Notes under the pieces: generated by a model | The model's input: the letters and a program-made list of their open reading frames with translations, nothing else | Told to the model about the DNA's origin: nothing | Database searches by the model: none | NCBI RefSeq assembly: GCF_001182895.1 | Contig: NZ_LFQR01000068.1 | Location: 1 to 34,947 of the forward strand | DNA from: Frateuria defendens | Lineage (GTDB): Bacteria; Pseudomonadota; Gammaproteobacteria; Xanthomonadales; Rhodanobacteraceae | DNA length: 34,947 nucleotides | Direction: 5' to 3' | In this document: in pieces, positions 1-9,655 of the stretch | Position numbering within the stretch: position 1 is the first letter of the stretch | Layout: the number at the start of each line of letters is the position of its first letter | Program-made: the position numbers and the translations under genes

Positions 1-121
1 CTCCGGCAGGAGGGCGAAACACCGGCCAAAGGCCGGCCAGCCGGCGATGGGGCCAACAACACAGCACGCCCCCTCGCGGACACCAACAGGGAGATCGCGA
101 ACAGGCTCTCAGGGCGAACCC

Positions 122-1126
122 TCAACGCCCGAAGTGGATCTCCTCGCCTTCGCGCTGACGATCCCAGCCGCGCAGCTCGTCGCGGATGTGGGCGATGCGC
201 TGGCGGCCGAGCGCGTTGCGCTCCTCGTCCAGCACCTGCCCGTCCAGCAACTCGGCGAGCCGCTGCGCGGTGGGCAGCATGGCGTCCCAGGCGTCCAGCG
301 CGGACAACGGGCCCGGCAGGGTCATGAAGAAGCTCAGGCCCTGCGTGCGCAGGCCGTCGAGGCGGGCGAGGTCGAAGTTGCCGGGCTTGAGCATGTTGGC
401 CACGCTGAAGATCGGACCCTGCTCGCGCTTGCCGTCCACCAGGCGGTGGTAGATGCCCATGGCGCCGTATTCGAGGCCGGCCTTCTCTGCCGCCACCACC
501 AGGTCGGCACCGTTGAAGTGGCTGCCTTCGCGCGCCACCACGAACAGGCTCACGATGCGCTCCACCGGCAGCTGCGCGGGGCGCCGGCCAACATCCGAGT
601 GCGGCGGCGCTTTCGGCACGGGCGCGGGCGCCGGCACGGGGGCCGGGGCGCCGGGCGCGGAGGCGGCCGGTGGCTCGGCGGCCGCGGGGGCTGCCGTCGG
701 CGCGACGGCGGGGTCGGGCTGCGAAGGCGTGCGCAGCGCCTCGACGATCGAGGCCGCGTGGCCGCTCGGCTTGGGCAGGTCCGCGCCGGAGCGGCCCTTG
801 CCCAGCATCGCGCCGAGCTTTTCCAGCTCCTCGCGCAGGCCGACGTCGAGCTCGCCCTGCCGCGGCGGCGGCTCGCCAAGCAGCGGGTCGCCGGCGAGCG
901 GACGCTCGGTCAATTCTAGCTCGTCGAGGCCGTCGGGCTCGCCGCCCTGCCCATCCAGGCGCGGCTCGCGCCGTTCGCCGGCGGAGGGCGTGAGCCGGCG
1001 CCGGCCCTGCGCCTTCTTCGGCTCGCCGAACAGCCAGATCAGGCCGATCACGATCACGCCCACGATCAGCAGCGGAACGCCGACCATGGGGTTCCAGACG
1101 AATGCGGGCACCACGGTAGATGTCAT
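122..1126 (-). CDS. zipA: Cell division protein ZipA
   Basis: ZipA is the inner-membrane anchor that ties FtsZ protofilaments to the membrane in gammaproteobacterial divisomes. The 334-residue product has one N-terminal membrane segment (about residues 14-34, ending in WLFGEP), a long charged and then Pro/Ala-rich linker (about 35-185), and a C-terminal globular domain with the family signature (ERIVSLFVVA, FSVANMLKPGNFDL, FFMTLPGP). That domain binds the FtsZ C-terminal tail in the characterised family. The start at 1126 has a GAGGA Shine-Dalgarno about 10 nt upstream and lies 12 nt after the smc stop, so it is almost certainly co-transcribed with smc. In related genomes ligA usually follows; it would lie beyond the window edge. 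Identification is secure from the domain order and the smc neighbour. Confidence 0.93.
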   Translation of the reverse strand: MTSTVVPAFVWNPMVGVPLLIVGVIVIGLIWLFGEPKKAQGRRRLTPSAGERREPRLDGQGGEPDGLDELELTERPLAGDPLLGEPPPRQGELDVGLREELEKLGAMLGKGRSGADLPKPSGHAASIVEALRTPSQPDPAVAPTAAPAAAEPPAASAPGAPAPVPAPAPVPKAPPHSDVGRRPAQLPVERIVSLFVVAREGSHFNGADLVVAAEKAGLEYGAMGIYHRLVDGKREQGPIFSVANMLKPGNFDLARLDGLRTQGLSFFMTLPGPLSALDAWDAMLPTAQRLAELLDGQVLDEERNALGRQRIAHIRDELRGWDRQREGEEIHFGR

Positions 1127-1138
1127 GGCGATGGGTCC

Positions 1139-4100
1139 TCAGGCAGCGCCGGCAAGTTTAGCCGCTTCGGCTAGGTCGACCTGAACCAGGCGCGACACGC
1201 CGGGCTCGCGCATGGTCACGCCGCAGAGCTGGCTGGCCGCTTCCATGGTGGCCTTGTTGTGGCTGACGAAGATGAACTGCACCTTCTCGCTCATCTCCTT
1301 CACCATGTTGGAGAAGCGGCCCACGTTGGCCTCGTCCAGCGGCGCGTCCACCTCGTCGAGCAGGCAGAACGGCGCCGGGTTCAACTGGAAGATGGAGAAC
1401 ACCAGCGACACCGCGGTGAGCGCCTTCTCGCCGCCGGAGAGCAGCGAGATGTTGGACACGCGCTTGCCCGGCGGGCGCGCCATGATCGCCACGCCCGTGT
1501 CGAGCAGGTCGTCGCCGGTGAGTTCGAGGTAGGCGTGGCCGCCGCCGAACAGGCGCGGGAACAGCTCCTGCACGCCGGCGTTGACGCGGTCGAAGGTTTC
1601 CTTGAAGCGCTGGCGCGTTTCGCGGTCGATCTTCTTGATCGCGTTCTCCAGCGTCTCCATCGCGCCCGCGAGGTCGGCGAGCTGGTTGTCGAGGTAGGTC
1701 TTGCGCTCGTTCTGCTCGGCGTATTCCTGGATCGCGGCGAGGTTCACCGGCTCCAGGCGCACGATCTTCTGGCCCAGCTCGGCGAGCTGCTGGCGCCACT
1801 GCCCGGCGTCGGCGTCCTCGGCCAGTTCGGCCAGCAACGGTTCGAGGTCGAGGCCGGAGGCGGCGATGGCCTCGGCCAGTTGCTGCGCGCGCAACTCCAG
1901 CGCCTGCGCGGCAAGGCGCTTCTCGGACACGCTCTCGCGCAGCCCGGCCAGCTCCTGCTCGGCGAGCTGGCGCTGCTGCTCCAGCTGGCGGAAGGCGATG
2001 TCGCAATCCTCCAGTGCGCGGCGCGCCTCCACCAGTTGCTTGTCCACCAGCAGGCGCTGGTCGAGGTAGGCCTGCCGCTCCGCTTCCAGCTCCGCGATGG
2101 GGTCGGTGCCGGCGGCGAGCTGCTCGCCGATCTCGCCGCGCCGCGCCTCGATCTGGCGCAGCTGGCTGTCCATGCGCGCCAGCGACTGCTCCAGCGAGGC
2201 CAGCGAGGAACGCTTGGATTCCATCGACAGTGCCAGCGCATGCGACTGGTCGGCCGCCTCGCGCGCATTCATGCGCGCCTCTTCGCGCGCTTCCAGCAGT
2301 GCGCGGCGCTCGTTCTCCAATTCGCGGCGCTCGTCTTCCAGGTCGCCCATGCGGTGCACGGACTCGTCCAGCCGCGCGCGCGCCTCGCGCGTCTGCGTCT
2401 GCAGCTCGTCGGCCTGGCCGATCAGCTCGCCGAGCTCGCCCGCCACCTTCTCGGCGCGGGCGCGCGCCGTTTCCACCTTGCCGCGGTGGCTCTGCAACTG
2501 GCCGGCCAGCTCGGACTGGCGGCGGTGCGCGTTGTACAGCTCGCGCTGGGCGTCGTCGCGCGCGCGCTCGGCCTCGAACTTGCGGGTGCGCAGGGCGTCG
2601 AGCTCGGCGCCGGCCTCCTCGATGCGCGCCTCCAGCGCGGCGACCTGCTCGCCGAGCAGGCGGATCTCGCGCTCGCGCGCCAGCACGCCCACCTGGCTGC
2701 CCTGCGCCCGGCGCACGCGCGCCCAGCCGGGGCCGAGCCATTCGCCCTGCGGGGTGATCACCGACTGGTACGGCGCCAGCGCGGACAGGCCGCCGACGCG
2801 GCGATGCGCCTCTTCCAGCGTCTGCGCGGTCAGCACGTGGTTGAGGAGGGCGATCGCCGCGGCCGGGCCGCGCACGTGCGCGGCCAGCGTGCCGGCGGTG
2901 TTGGCGCCGCCGTCGGCGGCGTCGAGCAACGCGACGTCGGCGTTCTCGACCTTGCCAAACTCGCCCGCCAGCGCGTGCGCGCCGTCGACCAGCACGCTGT
3001 CGATGAAGCCGGACAGCACCGTCTCCACCGCGGTCTCCCAGCCGGCCTCGACCTGCAAGGCCTCGCCGAGGCGGCGCGCCCTGTCCAGGCCCAGCCGCGC
3101 CAGCCAGCCGCTGGCGGCGCTCTCCTCCTGGCCGAGCGCGGCGTGCTGCAGGGCTTCCAGCGAGGCCAGGCGGCCGCGTGCGGTCTGCAACTGCTGGCGC
3201 GCCTCGTTGAGCGAGGACTGCACCTGGCGTTCCTCGTCCAGCACCTTCTCGTGGCCGAGCTTGTGCTGGTCGAGCAGGCCGCCCAAGGTTTCGAGGCGCT
3301 CGCGCTGCGTCTCGTGCTCGGTTTCCAGCTGCTCGGCGGCGGCGTCGAGCGCGGCCACGTCGGTGGCCTGCTGTTCGGTTTCCAGCGTTTCGCGGCGGCG
3401 GGAAAAGTCCAGCGCCTGGCGATCGAGGTAGGCGATCTTGGTGCGCTCCACCTCGGCCGCACGGCTCGCCTCGCCGGCGGTGCGCGTGTAGGCGTCCCAG
3501 CGCTGCTGCCAGTCGGCCAGCCGGGTCTCGGTGCTGCGCTGGGTCTCGGCGGTGTCGTCCTGCATCTGTTGCAGGGCTTCGAGTCTGGGCTCGCCCTCGG
3601 CCAGCGCCAGGCGCAGCGTCTCGATCTGCTCGCGGTCGCCGGCGATGTGCGCGGCGAGCTGCCCGTGCTCGGCCTCGGCCTCGGCCTGGGCGCGCTGCAG
3701 GCGCTCGGCCGTTTCGCGGTTGAAGCGCACCTGCTGCTCCACCCGGGCGATCTCGGCGCCGACCTTGTACACCTCCGCCTGCACGGCGTTGAGGTGCTCG
3801 CTGGCCTCGGCGTGGCGCTCGCGCACGCTCTCCAGCTGGGCCTCGGCCTGGCGCTGCTCGGCGAGTTTTTTCTCGATCGCCACCTCGGCCGCGGAAAGCC
3901 CGGCGCCCTCGCCGTCGTGCTGGCTCTTCAGGCTGCGGTATTCGAGCGCGCGCAGCTCTGCCTCCTTGCGCGTCTGTTCTTCCTTCAGCGCCTTCCAGCG
4001 CTCGGCGGCGCGGGCCTGGCGGTTGAGGTGCTCGAGCTGCTTGTCCACCTCGTCGCGCACGTCGCGCACGCGGTCGAGGTTCTCGCGGGTGGACTTGATG

Positions 4101-4648
4101 CGGCTCTCGGTCTCCTTGCGGCGCTCCTTGTACTTGGAGATGCCGGCCGCTTCCTCCAGGTGCGTGCGCAGCTCTTCCGGGTGCGCCTCGATGATCTGGC
4201 TGATCATGCCCTGCTCGATGATCGAGTAGCTGCGCGGCCCGAGGCCGGTGCCGAGGAAGAGATCGGTGATGTCGCGCCGGCGGCAGCGCGTGCCGTTGAG
4301 GAAATAGGCCGACTGCCCGTCGCGCGTGACCTGGCGCTTCACCGAGATCTCGTTGTACTGCGCGTACTCGCCCTGGATCACGTGGTCGGCGTTGTCGAAG
4401 ATCAGCTCCACCGTGGCCTGCCCCACCGGCTTGCGCGCGCTGGAGCCGGAAAAGATCACGTCGGTGAGCGAATCGCCGCGCAGGCGGCTGGCCGCGCTCT
4501 CGCCCATCACCCAGCGGATGGCGTCGATGATGTTGGACTTGCCGCAGCCGTTGGGGCCCACCACGCCGGTCATGTTGGTCGGCAGGTGCAGCGTGGTCGG
4601 ATCCACGAACGACTTGAATCCGGCGAGTTTGATGGTGGTCAGGCGCAT
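1139..4648 (-). CDS. smc: Chromosome segregation protein SMC
   Basis: This is the structural maintenance of chromosomes ATPase, a condensin that compacts and individualises the chromosome as a dimer with ScpA/ScpB. The 1169-residue protein has a Walker A motif GPNGCGKS at residues 31-38, two long heptad-rich coiled-coil arms either side of a hinge in the middle (around the GFIDSVLVDG and YQSVITPQGEWLGPGW stretches), an ABC signature LLSGGEKAL and a Walker B motif CLLDEVDAPLD near the C terminus. I chose the start at 4648 because MRLTTIKLAGFKSF is the normal SMC N terminus; the reading frame stays open further upstream without family similarity. zipA follows after 12 nt. Many gammaproteobacteria use MukB instead, while xanthomonads keep SMC, which fits the proposed lineage. 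Confidence 0.97.
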   Translation of the reverse strand: MRLTTIKLAGFKSFVDPTTLHLPTNMTGVVGPNGCGKSNIIDAIRWVMGESAASRLRGDSLTDVIFSGSSARKPVGQATVELIFDNADHVIQGEYAQYNEISVKRQVTRDGQSAYFLNGTRCRRRDITDLFLGTGLGPRSYSIIEQGMISQIIEAHPEELRTHLEEAAGISKYKERRKETESRIKSTRENLDRVRDVRDEVDKQLEHLNRQARAAERWKALKEEQTRKEAELRALEYRSLKSQHDGEGAGLSAAEVAIEKKLAEQRQAEAQLESVRERHAEASEHLNAVQAEVYKVGAEIARVEQQVRFNRETAERLQRAQAEAEAEHGQLAAHIAGDREQIETLRLALAEGEPRLEALQQMQDDTAETQRSTETRLADWQQRWDAYTRTAGEASRAAEVERTKIAYLDRQALDFSRRRETLETEQQATDVAALDAAAEQLETEHETQRERLETLGGLLDQHKLGHEKVLDEERQVQSSLNEARQQLQTARGRLASLEALQHAALGQEESAASGWLARLGLDRARRLGEALQVEAGWETAVETVLSGFIDSVLVDGAHALAGEFGKVENADVALLDAADGGANTAGTLAAHVRGPAAAIALLNHVLTAQTLEEAHRRVGGLSALAPYQSVITPQGEWLGPGWARVRRAQGSQVGVLAREREIRLLGEQVAALEARIEEAGAELDALRTRKFEAERARDDAQRELYNAHRRQSELAGQLQSHRGKVETARARAEKVAGELGELIGQADELQTQTREARARLDESVHRMGDLEDERRELENERRALLEAREEARMNAREAADQSHALALSMESKRSSLASLEQSLARMDSQLRQIEARRGEIGEQLAAGTDPIAELEAERQAYLDQRLLVDKQLVEARRALEDCDIAFRQLEQQRQLAEQELAGLRESVSEKRLAAQALELRAQQLAEAIAASGLDLEPLLAELAEDADAGQWRQQLAELGQKIVRLEPVNLAAIQEYAEQNERKTYLDNQLADLAGAMETLENAIKKIDRETRQRFKETFDRVNAGVQELFPRLFGGGHAYLELTGDDLLDTGVAIMARPPGKRVSNISLLSGGEKALTAVSLVFSIFQLNPAPFCLLDEVDAPLDEANVGRFSNMVKEMSEKVQFIFVSHNKATMEAASQLCGVTMREPGVSRLVQVDLAEAAKLAGAA

Positions 4649-4780
4649 GCGGGCGTCACCAGCGGATCGGGATGGATGGCCGCCGCGGCCGGCGACGCGC
4701 CACTGTGCCAAACGCGGGCCGGCACCGCAATGCGCGTAGCGGCGGGGACATGCGGGGGAATACCGGCCAACGTCTTGTTT

Positions 4781-5032
4781 TTATTCGGAGGGCGCCTTGG
4801 CCTCGATGGCCAGGGCGTGGATGCCGCGGTCCATCAGGCCGTCCAGCGCGGCATACACCAGCCGGTGCCGCTTGAGCGGCAGCTGGCCGGCGAAGGCGGC
4901 GCTGACGATGCGCACGCGGTAATGCCCCTTGCCGGCGTTGGCGTGACCGGCGTGCAGGTGTCCTTCGTCGAGCACCTCCAGCTCGGCCGGCGCCAGTGCC
5001 CCGGCGAGGCGCCGGCGGATTTCCTCCACCAT
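4781..5032 (-). CDS. bolA: BolA family transcriptional regulator/Fe-S partner
   Basis: This 83-residue protein has the compact BolA fold signature: an N-terminal helix, ELEVLDEGHLHAGH, then GHYRVRIVSAAFAG and the conserved basic LKRHRLVYAAL helix-turn. BolA proteins bind monothiol glutaredoxins and [2Fe-2S] clusters and can act as stress and morphology regulators. I used the ATG at 5032. An in-frame GTG at 5044 overlaps the yciI stop as GTGA, so translational coupling from yciI is possible and would add four residues. The gene lies between yciI and smc, all on the minus strand. It could be the IbaG branch of the family, but the HLHAGHANAGKGHYRV loop looks more like BolA. Confidence 0.88.
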   Translation of the reverse strand: MVEEIRRRLAGALAPAELEVLDEGHLHAGHANAGKGHYRVRIVSAAFAGQLPLKRHRLVYAALDGLMDRGIHALAIEAKAPSE

Positions 5033-5040
5033 CGCCGCGC

Positions 5041-5340
5041 TCACGGCAGCGTCTTGCGGAACGGCTTCACCTGCACGCCCGCATAGACGCCGGCCGCCAC
5101 GAAGGGGTCGGCCTTCGCCCAGGTCTCGGCCTCGGCCTGCGAGGCGAACTCGGCCACGATCAGGCTGCCGCTGAAGCCGGCCGGGCCCGGGTCTTCGGAT
5201 TCGATCGCCGGGAACGGCCCGGCCAGCAGCAGCCGGCCGGCGTCCTGCAAGGCATGGAGCCGCGCGAGGTGCTCGCCGCGCGCCGACAGGCGCTTGTCCA
5301 GCGAACCGGGATGATCCTGGGCGATGATCGCAAACCACAT
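5041..5340 (-). CDS. YciI family protein
   Basis: This 99-residue cytoplasmic protein belongs to the YCII superfamily, small ferredoxin-like dimers of uncertain enzymatic role. The hallmarks are the N-terminal [18 protein letters not shown], the central [10 protein letters not shown] and the C-terminal [26 protein letters not shown]. In many gammaproteobacteria a yciI-like gene sits next to the septation protein gene yciB and bolA. Here bolA follows directly (possible GTGA overlap) but no yciB copy is visible in the window. The start at 5340 is the only sensible one for the conserved N terminus. The family has been linked to dehalogenase-like or peroxidase-like chemistry in a few members, but nothing here decides the substrate. 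Confidence 0.9.
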   Translation of the reverse strand: MWFAIIAQDHPGSLDKRLSARGEHLARLHALQDAGRLLLAGPFPAIESEDPGPAGFSGSLIVAEFASQAEAETWAKADPFVAAGVYAGVQVKPFRKTLP

Positions 5341-5470
5341 GGGAGGCCACTCTTCGGTAAAGACAGTCCTGGGAGTTTAGCCGACCGCGCCGCAGGCAGG
5401 CCCGCTTGAAGCGCCGCGCCGCGAGGCCCATCTTCAGGTTTCCGCCTCAAGGAAAAGGAAGGGGAAGCTC

Positions 5471-6109
5471 ATGCAGGCATGGACCAGCTTCGTGGACGGC
5501 ATCGCCGCGCTGCTCGGGCAGCTCGCGCAATGGCTGGACGGCAGCTACGGCCTGGCCGTGATCGCGCTGGCGATACTGGTGCGGCTGGCCCTGTTGCCGG
5601 TGACGCTGAAAGCCGCCGAACAGGGCTGGCACCGGCAGCGCGCCATGCAGGCGCTGCAACCCGAACTGGAACGGCTGCGCGAACGGCACGCCAAGGACCC
5701 CGCCGCCTACCTCGCGGCCACGCAGGCCCTCTATCGCCGGCACGGCATCACCACGGGCCTGGGCGGCGGGCTGCTCGCGGCGCTGGTGCAGGCGCCCCTG
5801 GGCGCCGGCGTCTATGCCGCGATCCGCCAGGGCCTGGGCGGCGCCGGCTCGTTCCTGTGGATGAAGCTGGCGCGCCCGGACCTGTGGCTGGCGCTGGCGG
5901 TGGCGCTGCTCGGCTATGCGGCGATCGCGCTCAACCCAGCCATGTCGGCGCAAGCCAAGACCCTGCTGCAATGGCTGCCTGTGCTGGTGTCGTTCTTCAT
6001 GGTCTGGCACCTGGCGGCGGGACTCGGCCTGTATTGGGCCGGCTCCGGCAGCGTGAGCGTGTTGCAGGCGGCGCTGCTGCGCCGGCGCCTGGCCTGCGCG
6101 AGCCGCTGA
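5471..6109 (+). CDS. Short YidC/Oxa1-type membrane insertase paralogue
   Basis: This 212-residue multi-pass membrane protein resembles the C-terminal conserved domain of YidC/Oxa1/Alb3. It has the first-helix signature YGLAVIALAILVRLALLPVTLK (arginine in the hydrophilic groove, about residue 39), a cytoplasmic helical hairpin (about 50-80, QPELERLRERHAKDP), further hydrophobic segments at about 95-110, 135-155 and 165-180, and the last-helix signature AAGLGLYWAGSGSVSVLQAALLRRRL. The periplasmic domain of the canonical 550-residue gammaproteobacterial YidC is missing, so the size is like Gram-positive SpoIIIJ or plastid Alb3. It is therefore probably a second, stand-alone paralogue and not the essential yidC of the rnpA-trmE locus. 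It has a strong Shine-Dalgarno (GGAAGGGGAAG) before the ATG. It is transcribed divergently from yciI. Confidence 0.82.
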   Translation: MQAWTSFVDGIAALLGQLAQWLDGSYGLAVIALAILVRLALLPVTLKAAEQGWHRQRAMQALQPELERLRERHAKDPAAYLAATQALYRRHGITTGLGGGLLAALVQAPLGAGVYAAIRQGLGGAGSFLWMKLARPDLWLALAVALLGYAAIALNPAMSAQAKTLLQWLPVLVSFFMVWHLAAGLGLYWAGSGSVSVLQAALLRRRLACASR

Positions 6110-6166
6110 GCAGACCGGCCCACTCAGAACCGGCTTACGCACCTGTCGCAGGCGTACCCGAACTTG

Positions 6167-6242
6167 CAGGAGCGCGCTCGCGCGCGACCGAAGCGTGGCA
6201 GCGTCGCCGCTGCGTCGGCTTGTCGCGCGCATGGCGCGCTCC
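6167..6242. repeat. REP-like long inverted repeat, copy 1
   Basis: The outer arms GGAGCGCGC..CGCGCGAC (from 6169) and GTCGCGCG..GGCGCGCTCC (to 6242) are imperfectly complementary. They flank an inner perfect hairpin GCAGCG-TCGC-CGCTGC. The element lies between the convergent stops of the YidC-like gene and lysS, where it could act as a bidirectional terminator or mRNA-stabilising structure. A sister copy lies at 16740-16813. I infer a genome-wide repeat family of REP/BIME type. Confidence 0.7.
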
Positions 6243-6263
6243 ACGGTTTTTGCCGGCCGGTGC

Positions 6264-7787
<1,524 letters not shown>

Positions 7788-7888
7788 GGGAATTCCAATG
7801 CTGCCGGCGCTCGCACCGGTCGGCGCACGCCTCTGTCGTTACATTTGCGGATGGATGGCCAAACGGCGCGGGAAGCGCGGCGGCGGCC

Positions 7889-8212
7889 TCAATCGCCGCC
7901 CTTGAACACCTGCTTGACCGCGTGCTTGGTCGCGTCCCAGCCCTCGCGCGCGCCGTGGCCGATGCCCTGGCCCGCTTTTTTCGCGCCATGGCCGATGCCC
8001 ACGCCGGCTTCCTTCGCGCCGTGCCCGATCGACTTGGCGACGTGCTTGGTGGCGTGGCCCACGTCGCGGGCACCGTCGCCGACGCCCTTGCCCGCGGCCT
8101 TCGCGTCGTCCTTGATGGCCTGGCCGGTGGAGGCCTGCTGGGCCATCGAGGCCTGGCCGAATGCGAGCGCCGCGCAGGCGATCAGGAGGGAGAGGGTCTT
8201 CTTGCCGTTCAT
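7889..8212 (-). CDS. Small exported 11-residue-repeat protein, function unknown
   Basis: I do not recognise a named family. The 107-residue product starts with a clear signal peptide (KK, then a hydrophobic run, likely cleaved after ASMA at residue 24). The mature part is rich in Gly, Lys, His and Ala and contains four 11-residue units: GVGDGARDVGH (43-53), SIGHGAKEAGV (61-71), GIGHGAKKAGQ (72-82) and GIGHGAREGWD (83-93), with ATKHVAK/ATKHAVK spacers. An 11-residue period with alternating Lys/Ala resembles LEA-type or apolipoprotein-type amphipathic helices, and the regular His suggests metal or acidic-polymer binding; both are inferences. A GAGG ribosome site precedes the ATG. It lies between prfB and lysS in the same orientation with short gaps. 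Confidence 0.75.
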   Translation of the reverse strand: MNGKKTLSLLIACAALAFGQASMAQQASTGQAIKDDAKAAGKGVGDGARDVGHATKHVAKSIGHGAKEAGVGIGHGAKKAGQGIGHGAREGWDATKHAVKQVFKGGD

Positions 8213-8259
8213 GCCATGGCCTCGTGTCGGTGGTCGGGCGAATGCTGCGCGCCGGCGGC

Positions 8260-9385
8260 TCAGGCGTCGGCGCGCTTGGCGCCGGCGTCGAGGCCCGATT
8301 TCAGGCTGCCCTCGACGAACTCGTCCAGGTCGCCGTCCAGCACCTTCTGGGTGTCGGTGCGCTCGATGCCGGTGCGCAGGTCCTTGATGCGGCTCTGGTC
8401 GAGCACGTAGTTGCGGATCTGGCTGCCCCAGCCGATGTCGGACTTGGTGGCCTCCAGCGCGTCCTTCTCGGCGTTGCGCTTCTGGATCTCCAGCTCGTAC
8501 AGCTTGGCCTTCAGCATCTTCATCGCGCGGTCGCGGTTGGCATGCTGGCTGCGCTCGGTCTGGCAGGCCACCACGGTGTTGGTGGGCACATGGGTGATGC
8601 GCACCGCCGACTCGGTCTTGTTGACGTGCTGGCCGCCGGCGCCGGAGGAGCGGTACACGTCGGTCCTGAGGTCGGCCGGGTTGATCTCGATGTCGATGTC
8701 GTCGTCCACCTCGGGCGAGACGAACACCGAGGTGAAGCTGGTGTGGCGGCGGTTGTCCGAGTCGAACGGGCTCTTGCGCACCAGGCGGTGCACGCCGATC
8801 TCGGTCTTCAGCCAGCCGTAGGCGTAGTCGCCCTCGACGCGGAAGGTGGCGGACTTGATGCCGGCCACGTCGCCGCCGGAGACTTCCAGCAGCTCGGTCT
8901 TCCAGCCACGCGACTCGGCCCAGCGCAGGTACATGCGCAGCAGCATCTCGGCCCAGTCCTGCGCCTCGGTGCCGCCGGCGCCGGCCTGGATGTCCACGAA
9001 GGCATTGGTGGCGTCCATCTTGCCGGAGAACATGCGCTGGAATTCCAGCTTGCCCACCTGGGCCTCGAGCTTGGCAACGTCGCCCAGCACGGACTGCACG
9101 GTGTCCTCGTCGCCGTCGGCGGCGGCCATGTCGAGCAGCTCGCCGGCATCGTCCAGGCCGCCGGTGAGCGTGTCGATGCCGCTGACGATGGTGTCCAGGC
9201 GGGCGCGTTCGCGGCCCAGCTCCTGGGCGCGGGCGGGGTCGTCCCAGACGGTGGGGCTTTCCAGCTCGCGGTTTACTTCTTCCAGGCGCTCACGCTTGGT
9301 GGCGTAGTCAAAGATACCCCCTAAGCGACTCGACGCGGGCCTTGAGGTCCGCGATCTGCGCATGGATCGGATTGGTCTCGATCAT
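8260..9385 (-). CDS. prfB: Peptide chain release factor 2 (programmed +1 frameshift)
   Basis: RF2 recognises UGA and UAA and triggers peptide release. The protein is read in two frames: codons 1-25 from 9385 to 9311, then a +1 shift that skips the T at 9310, then 9309 to 8260, giving 374 residues. The reconstructed protein places the SPF stop-codon-recognition tripeptide at residues 205-207 and the GGQ peptidyl-hydrolysis motif at 250-252, the same numbering as in E. coli RF2. The short frame starts [20 protein letters not shown] and ends at an in-frame UGA directly after CTT. No good Shine-Dalgarno is seen before the ATG. A caller that ignores frameshifting would place a false start near 9363. 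Expression is self-regulated: low RF2 lets the ribosome pause at UGA and shift. Confidence 0.97.
9307..9325 (-). promoter_or_regulatory. prfB programmed +1 frameshift element
   Basis: The minus strand reads CTTAGGGGGTATCTTTGAC. It holds the internal Shine-Dalgarno AGGGGG, the slippery CTT codon (9313-9311), the UGA stop (9310-9308) and the following C, a poor termination context. This matches the classical E. coli prfB site base for base over this stretch. Confidence 0.97.
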
Positions 9386-9655
9386 GGTTGACGGTTTGCG
9401 AAAAAGGCCGCCAAGCATAGCAGAGGCGCCCCCGCACGACGGCAGGACGCGGCAGCCTGCGCCACCTGCGGCGGTGCCGCAGCGCCCCTCCCGGCCCGGC
9501 CGAAAAGGCCTTAGCTGAATGGCGCTTCAGCTTCTTAATGGCGCTCTAACGAAATATCGCCATCCTGTTGTGCACTTGCAGCATAAACGTGTAGCGGGGC
9601 GCCATGCGCCTCGCCTCGACCAATTTGGCCTTCGCAACCAACTGAGTGAGTGCGC
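9386..9655. other. Divergent intergenic region prfB / opgG
   Basis: These roughly 270 bases separate prfB (minus) from opgG (plus) and hold no convincing gene. Visible features are a GGCC-GAAAA-GGCC mini-hairpin, a perfect 7-bp inverted repeat AGCTGAA-tggcgc-TTCAGCT (9513-9532), and a direct repeat AATGGCGCT (9518 and 9537). The inverted repeat could be an operator or a transcript hairpin. I cannot assign a confident promoter. Confidence 0.45.

Noticed and set aside
1259-5086. A 1275-codon open frame on the plus strand opposite smc
   Set aside because: It is the antisense shadow of smc in GC-rich DNA. The minus strand carries all SMC motifs, and the plus-strand translation is Leu/Ala/His-rich without any recognisable domain.
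7925-8100. 33-nt repeats considered as a CRISPR or tandem DNA array
   Set aside because: The period is explained by 11-codon protein repeats in an ORF with signal peptide and ribosome site. There are no unique spacers between identical repeats.
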